A program made the position numbers and the translations under genes. From an uncultured Odoribacter sp. (GTDB taxonomy: Bacteria > Bacteroidota > Bacteroidia > Bacteroidales > Marinifilaceae), in the NCBI GenBank assembly GCA_910578105.1, contig CAJTPD010000004.1, forward strand, positions 20,933 through 84,932: DNA of 64,000 bases, in the 5' to 3' direction. Positions 42,594 through 52,073 of this stretch are shown here, piece after piece. The notes under the pieces were generated by a model. The model was not told the origin of the DNA, made no database searches, and was given only the letters and a program-made list of their open reading frames with translations. Within the stretch, counting starts at the first letter, position 1; every line of letters begins with the position of its first letter.

Positions 42594-44258
42594 TTAATAT
42601 TTGAAACTACTGCCTCCCAGGAATTCCCGGATGATGGATGTAGGGGGGATTTCACGTGTGGGTAGTGCTCTGATGTAGGAAAAGAATTTCAGCAGACGCA
42701 GTGCTTTGGAGTGTTCCGGATGTTGTTGGGTTACTTCCCGCAACAAAGGTTCCGCCTGTATTTTTAGAGCACCTAATTCATAGATTAGGGCAGAATTGAA
42801 CATGGCATCGGCTTCTTCCTGATAGGGCACGATGTGTTTCTGTTCGCCGAGCAGGACACTTTCCCAGCGTTTCAGGGTTTCCAGTGCAGAATAATTGCGG
42901 TATTTGTAATCGCGTACTATCCGGCGGATTAATCTGTTGTCTGCAGGATTAATCAGGTTATGATTGTCGATAGAGATGGAAGTAAGAGCAGATACAAATA
43001 TTTTAAACAATGATTCGGGAGGAAGTAAATGAGTCAGCTTGGGATTTAAACCATGAATACCTTCTACGATAATTACATTATTTTTGGAAATTCTGATTTT
43101 CTCTCCATCGTAATATCTTTGTCCGGTTTCAAAGGAGAATTTCGGGATTTCGATTTCTTCTCCCTGTATAAGTCTTTGTACATTATCATTAAAAGTTGCA
43201 ATGTCCAGGGCATCTATAGATTCGTAGTCGTATTCGCCTTTTTCGTCCCGGGGTGTTTCTTCGCGGTTTACAAAATAATTGTCCAATGAAAGATTAACCG
43301 GTTTTATGCCATTTACCATCAATTGAATGGCAAGCCTTTTCCCGAATGTGGTTTTTCCGGAAGAAGAGGGACCTGCAATGAGGATAACCTTGATTTTTTT
43401 CTGGCGGGCTTTAATTTTATCTGCTATCTGAGAGATTTTTTTCTCGTGCAGAGCTTCACTGATTTTAATCATGGGGCCGGAAAATTTTTCTTCTACTATT
43501 TTATTGAGTTGTCCCATGTCATTGACTTCCAATATTTTTCCCCACTGTTTGTTTTCGCTGAAAATCTGATAGAGTTTATCCTGCGGGATAACTTGAAGTA
43601 TTTGGCCGGGTTGGGTACGTTCGGGCAACACCAGCAGCATGCCGTCTTTATATGGGATAAGGTCGAAAACAGGCAAACATCCGGTGGAAGGTGCCAAGGT
43701 GCCGTAAAAATAATCAGGCAGATCGTCCAGGTAGTAAAGTGAAGTATAAAGCTTTCCCCGGGTTGCCATGAGTTCTGCTTTGTCTTTCAGTCCTTTTTTC
43801 CGGAAGATGCGTACAGCTTCCTCTGTGGGTATTTCTTCGCGTGTAATGGGAATATCGTTGTGAATGATTTCCTGCATTTTGTCTTTTAATTGCCGGACAA
43901 TTGCCGGAGTGATGTGAATTTCTTTATTTTCTATCCGGCAAAATATCCCGTTAGAGATAAAATATTCTGCCTTGAACGTTTTCCCGGGAAATAGCTGGTT
44001 GACTGCCCGGTAGAGAACAAAAATCAAGGAACGGGAATAGATGCTGTAGCCATCCAGAGTTGTGACATCAATGAAATTAACCCGAAGCGGATTCATGACT
44101 ACATATTGCAGGTCCTGCAACTGATTGTTAACCAGTGCTCCCAATATGTGATTATGATTTTCAGGAAATACGTTTTTTTTAACTTCCCGGAGAGTTGTTC
44201 CGAGTTCTACTTCGTAATCCTGTTGGGTGTTTTCGCAAGTAATATTGATTGTTTTCAT
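42594..44258 (-). CDS. Nucleoside kinase with ThrRS-like N-terminus (uridine kinase family)
   Basis: 554 residues from ATG 44258 (KTINITCENTQQDYEVELG); an in-frame ATG at 44270 was not preferred. A TGS-like N-terminal domain and a threonyl-tRNA-synthetase-like second domain (about residues 60-250) precede the kinase domain with P-loop GPSSSGKTTFGKRLA and the SLDNYFVNREETP and IIVEGIHGLNPKL blocks of the uridine kinase/phosphoribulokinase family. It likely phosphorylates uridine or cytidine. The ThrRS-like head is a standing feature of this Bacteroidetes family. Confidence 0.93.
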   Translation of the reverse strand: MKTINITCENTQQDYEVELGTTLREVKKNVFPENHNHILGALVNNQLQDLQYVVMNPLRVNFIDVTTLDGYSIYSRSLIFVLYRAVNQLFPGKTFKAEYFISNGIFCRIENKEIHITPAIVRQLKDKMQEIIHNDIPITREEIPTEEAVRIFRKKGLKDKAELMATRGKLYTSLYYLDDLPDYFYGTLAPSTGCLPVFDLIPYKDGMLLVLPERTQPGQILQVIPQDKLYQIFSENKQWGKILEVNDMGQLNKIVEEKFSGPMIKISEALHEKKISQIADKIKARQKKIKVILIAGPSSSGKTTFGKRLAIQLMVNGIKPVNLSLDNYFVNREETPRDEKGEYDYESIDALDIATFNDNVQRLIQGEEIEIPKFSFETGQRYYDGEKIRISKNNVIIVEGIHGLNPKLTHLLPPESLFKIFVSALTSISIDNHNLINPADNRLIRRIVRDYKYRNYSALETLKRWESVLLGEQKHIVPYQEEADAMFNSALIYELGALKIQAEPLLREVTQQHPEHSKALRLLKFFSYIRALPTREIPPTSIIREFLGGSSFKY

Positions 44259-44362
44259 AGATTTATACATGATTGATGTTAGCTAAGGTACTAACAAAAA
44301 ATGTATAAACAAATAGTGTGCCTGAATTGCCGACGGGAAAAATGGGATGATGTACGGATATT

Positions 44363-45298
44363 TTATTTATAAAATTGTTTGTTTTCCGGAATACTGATTT
44401 GATAGGTTTTGTGACGGGGGTTTTTCAGGTCGTTTTTTCGTAGCCAGGGATTAAATCGTTTGAGTGTTTTGTAGGTAATGCCTTGTTCCCGGGCGAAATC
44501 TGTCCAGCTTTCAACGGGACCTTTTATTTCTATTTTCCGGATGGGTTCCAGGGAATAGCTGTTCTTGACGCTGAAATTGTATTTTTCAGGATTATTCATA
44601 ATTTGTTTGAGTGCCAGAATTCTAAAGACATACCGTTCGGTTTCTTCACCTAACAGCAAATTATAATAGTCTTTTTCTTGTTGGATATTCATTTGTTTGG
44701 AAATCATAGAGGCACCTCCGTTGTATGCTGCTGCTGCGAGTGTCCATGAACCGAATTTATCGTATGTTTTTTTCAGGTATTTGGCAGCAGCTTCTGTGGC
44801 TTTTTCAATGTGATAACGTTCGTCAACTTCGTTATTAACTTCCAGCCCTAGTTCTTTTGCTGTGTTTTTCATGATTTGCCATATTCCGACGGCACCGGCA
44901 GGAGAGACTGCTTGTGGTTCCAGCCGGCTTTCGATAACTGCCAGATATTTAAAATCATCGGGTATGCCGTTGGCTTTTAATATGGGTTCTACTATAGAAA
45001 AAATCCGTGGGGCATTTTTCAATATCTGAATGGTGTGGGAATGCAGATAAGTGTTCACTATGAGTTCTTTTTTTAACGCTTCCCGGACATCCTGACGGTT
45101 GATGGGTACTGTTTCGCCTGCCAGGCTGATTTGGGCGGGCATGGCAATATCTGAGCAAGACAGCTTGTCAGCAGAGGGAAGGTTGACCGGGACTTGAGTC
45201 TCTGCCGGTGTTCTCTGCCGGAAATAGAGAGTAATCATGAAAATATTCAGGACAGATATAACAATACAGATATAGAGTAGGTTTTGTATTTTCTTCAT
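44363..45298 (-). CDS. Lytic transglycosylase, SLT domain (MltD-like)
   Basis: 311 residues from ATG 45298 (MKKIQNLLYICIVISVLNI). A single N-terminal anchor helix, then the SLT goose-lysozyme-like domain with the catalytic Glu in YLAVIESRLEPQAVSPAGAVGIWQIM and AAAAYNGGASMISKQM. It cleaves the peptidoglycan glycan strand and releases 1,6-anhydromuropeptides. A short LysM-like C-terminus (ITYKTLKRFNPWL) ends the protein. The canonical promoter at 45324-45355 lies 26 bases upstream. Confidence 0.93.
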   Translation of the reverse strand: MKKIQNLLYICIVISVLNIFMITLYFRQRTPAETQVPVNLPSADKLSCSDIAMPAQISLAGETVPINRQDVREALKKELIVNTYLHSHTIQILKNAPRIFSIVEPILKANGIPDDFKYLAVIESRLEPQAVSPAGAVGIWQIMKNTAKELGLEVNNEVDERYHIEKATEAAAKYLKKTYDKFGSWTLAAAAYNGGASMISKQMNIQQEKDYYNLLLGEETERYVFRILALKQIMNNPEKYNFSVKNSYSLEPIRKIEIKGPVESWTDFAREQGITYKTLKRFNPWLRKNDLKNPRHKTYQISIPENKQFYK

Positions 45299-45323
45299 GA
45301 TTAGTTTTATATTTGTATTGTAC

Positions 45324-45355
45324 AAAGATAGTGCAAACGAAGTGTAATATCAAAC
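45324..45355 (-). promoter_or_regulatory. Canonical Bacteroidetes promoter of the lytic transglycosylase
   Basis: On the minus strand a -33 TTTG (plus CAAA, 45352-45355) and a -7 TATCTTTG (45324-45331) are 20 bases apart, the consensus spacing. The start of transcription would be near 45317, about 20 bases before the ATG. Confidence 0.75.
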
Positions 45356-45408
45356 TTCTTTGAATATTACACGGAGGCTGTCTGAATTTAAGAATAAAAA
45401 AGACGGAT

Positions 45409-45885
45409 ATGTTTAATTTTGATAAGATTATAGAGCGTTATCATACCGATAGTGTGAAATATGACGGAGTGTATGATGAGTTTGGTTGTGGTGATATTTT
45501 GCCGATGTGGGTGGCTGATATGGATTTTCAGGCACCGCCTGCAGTTATGGAAGCTATCCGGGAATACTGTGACCGGGGTGTATTCGGGTATACTTTTCGT
45601 TCTGCCGAAGCGAATGATGCTTTCCGGGATTGGGTAAAGAGACGGTATGGGTGGGATACCAAACAAGAGTGGTTGTCCTCCAGTCCCGGTATTGTGACAG
45701 CCTTGTCGCTTGCTGTAAGGGCTTTTACACAGCCGGGGGAGCGGCTTTTAAAGCGTGGCAGGATTGGTTTGAATGACGGACTGACTTTTGGTGCAGAGGG
45801 GCAGGGTTTCCGCCGGATGAATATCGGGTGTCCCCGCATTGTTCTGGAAGAAGGGTTGGCACGGATAAAAAAAGCAATGAGTTAA
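45409..45885 (+). pseudogene. MalY/PatB-type aminotransferase with large internal deletion
   Basis: 158 residues against about 385-400 for the family. Residues 1-114 match the N-terminal part (GCGDILPMWVADMDFQAPPAVMEAI, WLSSSPGIVTALSLAVRAFTQPGERLL). Directly after, KRGRIGLNDGLTFGAEGQGFRRMNIGCPRIVLEEGLARIKKAM matches the extreme C-terminus. About 230 residues including the pyridoxal-phosphate lysine are missing while the frame is kept, so the enzyme cannot be active. It is likely a remnant of a cystathionine beta-lyase-type gene. Confidence 0.9.
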
Positions 45886-45891
45886 TGATTC

Positions 45892-47226
45892 TTATATTTT
45901 TTTCTTTCTCCAGTGTGAAAATTTCAGGTAGCAGACGGATACTATCGCAATCAGTGCGCCATAAGTGAATTCGCTGGTCCATGCCCATTCCACCCGAGTG
46001 CCGATGTAGGAAGCAAAAAACCAGACAGACGTGGTATATGCAATTAGGACCAGGGATTCCAGAATCAGCGCATGGGTTGTATTTCCGGTTCCCGAAACGG
46101 CTTCGAATAATGGCATGCCAAAAGTCATTGCAACCGATGCGGCACCAATAACCAGTAATGAGGGTATGGATGCATCTGCTAATGCTATATCATTGGTATA
46201 AATGGATAAAATCAGATGAGGGAAAAAGCAGCAGCATAACAGTACGGGAAGTATAGCAATTAAACCTTGACCGATGGTTTTAAAAACTGTGGACATTACT
46301 TCATCTTGTTTGCTTTCGCCGATTAAACGGCTGGTGAGGGTATTTGCCGTTGCTCCGAAAGCAAAAACCGGAATCATAATTAACATATATACACTTCTGA
46401 CAATGCCTGAAATGGCAATCGGTCCTTCTCCCATATGTTCGACCAGAACAAAAAAGATCATCCAGGTACCGAAAGACAAAAGTTTTTGAATCATGGTGGG
46501 GAAAGCCAGTTTCAAGATAGATACCATGAGCCATCCTTCAAGCTTGTGGAAGTAAAAAAGCATGTAAGTTTTCAGAGGTAATTTGATGATGGTATATCCT
46601 GTAAAGAAGATAAGGGCAGAAATTTCAGCACAGACAGAAGCAAGTGCGGCCCCTCCGATTCCCATTTCCGGAAATCCCATTTTTCCGAATATTAATGCGT
46701 AGTCGAGGAAAATATTGACTGCTGCCATCAGTGCGGTTGAGAAACTGATAACTTTTGTATTGGACAACCCAATATAGAGTGCCCGGAAAAGGAAATTGAA
46801 ACATACGAAAATAATGCCGTAGTGTCTGTAATCCATGTATTCCATGGCTGCGGCATAAATATTGGGGGATTGTATGATTTTTTCCAGTATTCCGGCAGTG
46901 CAAAAGTGCTGTATCAGAAACAAAAGTATTGAAAGGGATAGCACAAAAACCAATCCATGTTCAAAGATTACTCCGATCCGTTCCAGGCGTTTTTCTCCTA
47001 ACCGACGGGCTACAATAATCTGGATTCCAATGGCAAATCCCCAGGCCAGGGTGGAGTACACGTAGTAATAAATTCCGGCCATCATGGAAGCTCCGAGGGC
47101 AATGTTACTGACTCTGCCTAAAAAAGCGGTATCGGTCAGGGTAATTAAAGTTTGTGCCAGATTTCCGAAAATAATCGGATAGGCGATTAACCAGATTGCT
47201 TTGTTTTTTACGGAGCTTTTCATCAT
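45892..47226 (-). CDS. MATE-family efflux transporter
   Basis: 444 residues, about 12 helices. The MATE opening IWLIAYPIIFGNLAQTLITLTDTAFLGRVSNIALGA and the second-half repeat ISGIVRSVYMLIMIPVFAFGATANTLTSRLIGE are clear. These proteins export cationic drugs or metabolites in exchange for Na+ or H+. It starts one base after the stop of the BamA-like gene on the same strand, so the two are likely co-transcribed, and its 3' end runs against the aminotransferase remnant with no terminator visible. Confidence 0.94.
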   Translation of the reverse strand: MMKSSVKNKAIWLIAYPIIFGNLAQTLITLTDTAFLGRVSNIALGASMMAGIYYYVYSTLAWGFAIGIQIIVARRLGEKRLERIGVIFEHGLVFVLSLSILLFLIQHFCTAGILEKIIQSPNIYAAAMEYMDYRHYGIIFVCFNFLFRALYIGLSNTKVISFSTALMAAVNIFLDYALIFGKMGFPEMGIGGAALASVCAEISALIFFTGYTIIKLPLKTYMLFYFHKLEGWLMVSILKLAFPTMIQKLLSFGTWMIFFVLVEHMGEGPIAISGIVRSVYMLIMIPVFAFGATANTLTSRLIGESKQDEVMSTVFKTIGQGLIAILPVLLCCCFFPHLILSIYTNDIALADASIPSLLVIGAASVAMTFGMPLFEAVSGTGNTTHALILESLVLIAYTTSVWFFASYIGTRVEWAWTSEFTYGALIAIVSVCYLKFSHWRKKKI

Positions 47227-47227
47227 T

Positions 47228-48460
47228 TTAGAAGGCTTCAGTCATGTTCATATAAATACCCCATTTTTGTCCGGGTTCCTTACCGATGTCCAGACGGAAA
47301 TTTTTACGGGGTTGCAATTGTATGCGGAGGCCCACACCGTAGTTGAGCTTCCATTTATTCCAGTCTGCCGGGGTTTTTCCCAATGTTCCGGTTCCTACCC
47401 AGGCAACCGCTCCCCATTTTGACCAGAAGGCACCCCGTGCATAGGCTTCCTGCGACATAAACATGTGCCGGTATTCCACAATACCGTAAGCCATGGATTT
47501 ATCTCTGTATTTTCCCCAGAGGTATCCGCGCAGGTCAAACGGATTACCAAAGTTGGGCAGTTCTGTGTACGGAATATTATCCATACCAATCTGGGTCTTT
47601 GCGGTCCATGCGAGTGTGCTTCGGCGTTTAAACACTTGTTTGAATTGCCTGTATTCCAGTTCTATCATTTCGTAATTAAAATCTCCGCCCAGGTATTTTC
47701 CATATATGGTTCCCATGGCACTCAAAAATGTACCGTGGAAAGGGGTGGCTACATCGTCGCGGGTGTCATATTGAAAAAGTCCGCCTATACCGATGTTGTG
47801 ATATTTATTTCCGTATTTGGCCACACCGGGATTATGCATCATCCAGTAGGGCATATCTTTGGAATAGCTATAATTGATGTCCAATAGGGTACCGGCATAT
47901 AGATTCGGACGTATTTCCCATACAAAACGGGGGTAAAATTGGAGGTTGGTTTTGTGAAAAGTGACAGAATCTTTTCCGAACAGGTCTTTCAGTTTTTCCG
48001 CTTCTTTTATTTGTTTATAACCGATGCCGTAAAAGTTAGATGGTTCTGTCCGGTATCCGTATTTGATGTAAATACGGAATCTGTTTTCGTTAAAGAACAG
48101 TGTACCGGCTCCTGCTGCAATGAATGTTCCGTTGATGGAGATATTGAAGCCGACGGGAATAAAAGAACGCTGGCTGATGGTATCGTATTTGTTCATCCGG
48201 AAAGTCATCAGCATGGCTCCTCCTATGCCCAGTGATGCTTCGGGGTTGTAGGACGGACCGCCGAGAATGGACATCCATACTTTTTTATGTGCCCGGATGG
48301 AATCCCTTCTTTGCTGCCGGTGGAGTTGTTTCAGTTCCCGGGAATTTAATTTTTCTGTGGTACTTAAAGTGTTCTGCGGAGTCTGTATGATTACAGAATC
48401 CTGTTGTGTAAACGCCATCAGGGGAAACAAAAAGGAAAAGAAAAATAGTATTATTTTCAT
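47228..48460 (-). CDS. BamA/TamA-family outer-membrane surface antigen-type barrel
   Basis: 410 residues from ATG 48460, chosen because a good signal peptide follows (MKIILFFFSFLFPLMAFTQQ); an in-frame ATG at 48511 has none. There is no POTRA domain. The bacterial surface antigen barrel is visible in GNKYHNIGIGGLFQYDTRDDVATPFHGTFLSAMGTIYG, in FGNPFDLRGYLWGKYRDKS (the conserved RGY) and in a C-terminal barrel strand ending in Phe. Members without POTRA domains are common in Bacteroidetes with unknown cargo. Co-transcribed with the MATE gene. Confidence 0.87.
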   Translation of the reverse strand: MKIILFFFSFLFPLMAFTQQDSVIIQTPQNTLSTTEKLNSRELKQLHRQQRRDSIRAHKKVWMSILGGPSYNPEASLGIGGAMLMTFRMNKYDTISQRSFIPVGFNISINGTFIAAGAGTLFFNENRFRIYIKYGYRTEPSNFYGIGYKQIKEAEKLKDLFGKDSVTFHKTNLQFYPRFVWEIRPNLYAGTLLDINYSYSKDMPYWMMHNPGVAKYGNKYHNIGIGGLFQYDTRDDVATPFHGTFLSAMGTIYGKYLGGDFNYEMIELEYRQFKQVFKRRSTLAWTAKTQIGMDNIPYTELPNFGNPFDLRGYLWGKYRDKSMAYGIVEYRHMFMSQEAYARGAFWSKWGAVAWVGTGTLGKTPADWNKWKLNYGVGLRIQLQPRKNFRLDIGKEPGQKWGIYMNMTEAF

Positions 48461-48634
48461 GGTCGCACTAAAATGTTTCAAATTTACTTCAAAAATTGTA
48501 CTAAAAAGCATTCTTCATGTTAATTTATATTATTTGTTAAATTACGTACAGGGTATGAATAGGTTTTGGGATTTTAGTGCTAAATTCGCAAATGAATAGT
48601 ATGATGTATCATTCTAATTTTAAATGATTGTATT

Positions 48635-49084
48635 ATGACAATTGAAGAACAAGTAAACGAAGGTATAAAGAATGCCATGAAAGCCCATGATAAAGTGCGG
48701 CTTGAAACGATGCGGAATATCAAAAAAGTAATTCTGGAAGCTAAAACCCGTCCTGGTGCCGGCGATCAGATTGATGATACGGAGTGTATAAAATTGATTC
48801 AGAAATTGGCAAAACAAGGGAAAGAATCTGCTGAAATTTATAAACAACAGGGACGTGAAGATTTGTATATGCAGGAGAGCGGACAAGTGGCTGTTCTGGA
48901 AGAATTTTTGCCCAAACAGTTGAATGATGCGGAATTGACGACGGCTTTGAAGGAAATTATAGTATCTGTGGGAGCAAGTTCACCCCAGGATATGGGTAAG
49001 GTGATGGGTGTTGCCACAAAAAAACTGGCCGGTTTAGCAGACGGAAAGGCAATATCTGCCAAGGTGAAAGAATTGTTGGCTTGA
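48635..49084 (+). CDS. GatB/YqeY domain protein
   Basis: 149 residues. Pattern MTIEEQVNEGIKNAMKAHDKVRLETMRNIKK and LEEFLPKQLNDAELTTALKEII ... SPQDMGKVMGVATKKLAGLADGKAIS matches YqeY, related to the tRNA-binding helical tail of the GatB amidotransferase subunit. Probable tRNA-related role; exact function unproven. Single gene, with a terminator right after the stop. Confidence 0.95.
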   Translation: MTIEEQVNEGIKNAMKAHDKVRLETMRNIKKVILEAKTRPGAGDQIDDTECIKLIQKLAKQGKESAEIYKQQGREDLYMQESGQVAVLEEFLPKQLNDAELTTALKEIIVSVGASSPQDMGKVMGVATKKLAGLADGKAISAKVKELLA

Positions 49085-49093
49085 TAAGAACAG

Positions 49094-49140
49094 AAGAGAC
49101 GGAAAAATTTGTGGTATTAAAACAGATTTTTCCGTCTCTT
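49094..49140. terminator. Bidirectional terminator after the YqeY gene
   Basis: Perfect 15-base arms AAGAGACGGAAAAAT (49094-49108) and ATTTTTCCGTCTCTT (49126-49140) around a 17-base loop, between two convergent genes, with a T run after the right arm. Confidence 0.88.
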
Positions 49141-49154
49141 TTGGAATTTGTTTT

Positions 49155-49658
49155 TTATTCTTCTTCATCATCTTCATCCTCAGGCGGGAATGGTTCCATT
49201 GTATCCGGTCTGTAATAAAGGTTCATAAAACGTTCTATTTGTCTTACCTGAGAGATGTAATGTTGCATCATAAAAACGATGAAATCATTGAATTGTGCGA
49301 GTTTGATTGTAAAATCCATTTCCCGGGTCAGCAGGTCGATGAGGCGCGGGCGTTCTTTTTTCGCAACATATCCTTCCAACAGATAGTAATTAAAAGCTTT
49401 CTGGGCTTCGGGGAGAAGTTGTCCCCAGTTGTGCTGATACATGAGTGTAAATAGACGTTCCATACGTCTGATTCGTTTGTAGACCGCATGAATTTTACTG
49501 TATTCCGAGCAGTTGACATGAGTTGCGGGGCATAGTAACCGAGCTTCTTCCAGAAAAAATAATCTCATTCTCTGATCTTCGGGAGGCATGCTTGCTACCC
49601 GGCGCGGATCCATGACGTTACTGTCGGAAATCGTCTGGTTGTTGTTCATTGTTGACAT
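49155..49658 (-). CDS. Uncharacterised helical protein with acidic tail
   Basis: 167 residues from ATG 49658. An upstream TTG at 49724 in the same frame is less likely. The protein is mostly helical with many Arg/Tyr/Phe/Met residues (IRRMERLFTLMYQHNWG, LPEAQKAFNYYLLEGYV, FIVFMMQHYISQVRQIERF) and ends in a strongly acidic tail (PPEDEDDEEE). No family recognised and no signal peptide. A TAATTTTG -7-like box on the minus strand (49850-49857) could be its promoter, though it is almost 200 bases away. The acidic tail suggests binding to a basic protein or nucleic-acid mimicry; this is inference. Confidence 0.7.
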   Translation of the reverse strand: MSTMNNNQTISDSNVMDPRRVASMPPEDQRMRLFFLEEARLLCPATHVNCSEYSKIHAVYKRIRRMERLFTLMYQHNWGQLLPEAQKAFNYYLLEGYVAKKERPRLIDLLTREMDFTIKLAQFNDFIVFMMQHYISQVRQIERFMNLYYRPDTMEPFPPEDEDDEEE

Positions 49659-49932
49659 GGCTCTTTTTTTGATAAAAGGCAGAAAAGAACGGTTCCGCCT
49701 TTCCCGTAAACTAAACGTATCCAATTTTTATTTTTTTCGGGTTACCCCACGGAAGTACGGAACCGTATCATTAAGAGTGTGTCAGGCGTAGCTGTTGTTG
49801 TATGTATGAGACACCTCTGGATGGGTTGAAATTGGACGTTTAGTTGATACAAAATTACAATGTTTTTTTAAAATACCATACAATTTTGTGAATTATTTTG
49901 AAATAATATTGTATAATATTGTAATATGTCTA

Positions 49933-50703
49933 TTACTTAATGTTTTTCTCCGGAAGATATTTCCAGAAACGTACCGGCAGGTTTTGGCGATGGAGCTTTG
50001 GGTTAATCCTTTCTTTGATGCAGGTGGTTTTGAAATATTCCTGCCACATTTTTTGGAATAAAAGTTCTTCCCGGTCCATCAGATGTTGTTCCGGTTGATT
50101 GTTTTGCAATACAGGGCTTTCTTGTTGGAAACAAACTTCTTTTACTTGACGCTGGTCGTAGTAATATCCGTAGTTTCTTTTCATGTCGTAAATAATCCAG
50201 GTTTGTCCGGCAAAGCGGTTTTTGAGGTGTTCAATAGTAAAAGGAAGAACATTGTATAAAGGTTCTGTTGCGGCGAAGAAAGTGCCGTCTGCCATTTTCT
50301 GAAAGCGGAGAAATTGGATGACCCGGTGTCGTTCCCGGTGTACTTTTTTTGCAATCTGCACTACTTTTAATACAATCGGGTCGCCGAAGTTAAGTTCTAT
50401 GGAATCCGGTGTCTTAAAAACTTTATATATGTACTGAAATAACAACCAGTCGCTGCCGGGGAGTTCGGATTGCCAGGCCATCGGGATAGACGGCAGGGCT
50501 GCCGGTGAGATTTTTTTTTGCAGTCCTTTCCACACCCGCCGGGCTTTGTTGCTATCGGTTGTGATTTTGACTTGCCGCTCGGAGAACAGGGTGGGCGGTG
50601 TGTTTTCGGATAACAGGTTTCCGGGTATGATTTTTTGTTCATAAGCTTCGAATACGGAGCACAACAGACCTTCAAAAGACTGATCGTAAATAAAGGTAAT
50701 CAT
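49933..50703 (-). CDS. DUF4130 (TIGR03915-type) putative DNA repair protein
   Basis: 256 residues from ATG 50703; an earlier ATG at 50733 lies inside the end of the upstream gene. N-terminus ITFIYDQSFEGLLCSVFEAYEQK and later QFLRFQKMADGTFFAATEPLYNVLPF and FRKRFAGQTWIIYDMKRNYGYYYD-like text fit the DUF4130 family. These are found next to a radical SAM protein in many bacteria and assigned to DNA repair or modification by that pairing. Function not proven. The gene order radical SAM then DUF4130 is conserved here. Confidence 0.9.
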   Translation of the reverse strand: MITFIYDQSFEGLLCSVFEAYEQKIIPGNLLSENTPPTLFSERQVKITTDSNKARRVWKGLQKKISPAALPSIPMAWQSELPGSDWLLFQYIYKVFKTPDSIELNFGDPIVLKVVQIAKKVHRERHRVIQFLRFQKMADGTFFAATEPLYNVLPFTIEHLKNRFAGQTWIIYDMKRNYGYYYDQRQVKEVCFQQESPVLQNNQPEQHLMDREELLFQKMWQEYFKTTCIKERINPKLHRQNLPVRFWKYLPEKNIK

Positions 50704-50716
50704 AGTCTGTCCTTCT

Positions 50717-51985
50717 TTATTCTTCATTGTCAAAAATGATTTTCAATTGCCGCGGGTCCTCTTGTTTGCCGGTTTTCCGGGTCAGGATTTGTCTGACTTG
50801 TCCCGGGGTAATTTCCTGAATGGTTTTCAGGGCCAATTCGTTACAGGTCATGAAATATTGTGCTTTTTTCATGACAACTCCCATTTTTTTCAGTTGGGAA
50901 GCTCCCAGCCGTCCATACCGCCGGGCTATAAGAATCATTTTTGCTGATTTTACGCCCAGACCGGGTATGCGTAGCGACATTTCGTAATCGGCCCGGTTGA
51001 TGTCGACCGGGAATTTTTCCGGATGACGTAATGCCCAGGCTAGTTTGGGGTCTATTTCCAGTTCCAGATTGGGATATGAATCATCGACGAGTTCCTCAGC
51101 TTTAAAATTGTAAAAGCGTAATAACCAGTCAGCCTGATAGAGCCGGTTTTCCCTGATTAGCGGGGGATGTTTCAATACAGGAAGCCGCGGGTCATAGCTA
51201 TTAACGGGGACAAACCCGGAGTAGTAGACCCGTTTCATGGTTGAATGCTGATACAAAGCCGAGGATAAAAACAAGATGTCTTTATCGCTGTCATCTGTTG
51301 CTCCGACAATCATTTGGGTACTTTGTCCGGCAGGAGCAAAACGGGGGGCAGACCGGTATTTGCGGCGTTCTTCTTTGCTTTCGGACACCCCTTGATGGAT
51401 ATATTGCATAGGAGTCAGGACACTATTGAAATTTTTTTCCGGAGCGAGAAGTTGCAGGCTTGTTTCGTTCGGAATTTCAATATTGACACTGAGTCTGTCT
51501 GCGTAAAGTCCGGCTTCGCGTATGAGTTCCTGGCTGGCACCGGGAATGCTTTTCATGTGGATATAGCCGTTGAAATGGTAGATTTCGCGGAGGTCTTTGA
51601 TTGTTTTTACCAACCGTTCCATCGTGTAGTCGGGATTGCGGACAACACCGGAACTCAGGAACAGCCCTTCAATGTAGTTCCGCCGGTAAAATTCGATGGT
51701 AAGCTGAACGAGTTCTGTAACAGAGAATGTAGCCCGCGGGATGTCATTGCTCCGGCGATTGATGCAATAGGCGCAATCGTATATGCAATAATTGGTGAGC
51801 ATGATTTTGAGCAGGGAAATACATCGTCCGTCTTCTGCAAAACTGTGACAAATCCCCCAGCCTGTCGTACTTCCTACTCCGCCTTTCCGGTGGGCGCGTG
51901 AAGTGCCGCTCGAAGCGCAGGATACATCGTATTTTGCGGATTCGGCAAGAATTTTGAGTTTTTCTAATACAGATTCGTTCATCAT
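50717..51985 (-). CDS. Radical SAM protein paired with DUF4130 (TIGR03916-type), putative DNA modification/repair
   Basis: 422 residues. Radical SAM cluster motif C67xxxC71xxC74 in NYCIYDCAYC. A C-terminal helix-hairpin-helix (DINRADYEMSLRIPGLGVKSAKMILIARR) suggests DNA contact. Family-wide association with DUF4130 points to a nucleic-acid repair or editing role with an SAM-derived radical. The two genes are 13 bases apart and clearly one operon. No promoter motif found upstream. Confidence 0.93.
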   Translation of the reverse strand: MMNESVLEKLKILAESAKYDVSCASSGTSRAHRKGGVGSTTGWGICHSFAEDGRCISLLKIMLTNYCIYDCAYCINRRSNDIPRATFSVTELVQLTIEFYRRNYIEGLFLSSGVVRNPDYTMERLVKTIKDLREIYHFNGYIHMKSIPGASQELIREAGLYADRLSVNIEIPNETSLQLLAPEKNFNSVLTPMQYIHQGVSESKEERRKYRSAPRFAPAGQSTQMIVGATDDSDKDILFLSSALYQHSTMKRVYYSGFVPVNSYDPRLPVLKHPPLIRENRLYQADWLLRFYNFKAEELVDDSYPNLELEIDPKLAWALRHPEKFPVDINRADYEMSLRIPGLGVKSAKMILIARRYGRLGASQLKKMGVVMKKAQYFMTCNELALKTIQEITPGQVRQILTRKTGKQEDPRQLKIIFDNEE

Positions 51986-52073
51986 CTCACAAAGAAAAGG
52001 TATCCTTGCGAGAAAACAAAGGGAAGAGACTGTTTTAAAAATGTGAAAGTTTATGTATGAAAGGTAATGGTAT

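Noticed and set aside
42647..42662. TTTCACGTG-containing sequence resembling parS
   Set aside because: Only about half of the 16 parS positions match, it lies inside the nucleoside kinase gene, and it is 20 kb from parAB.
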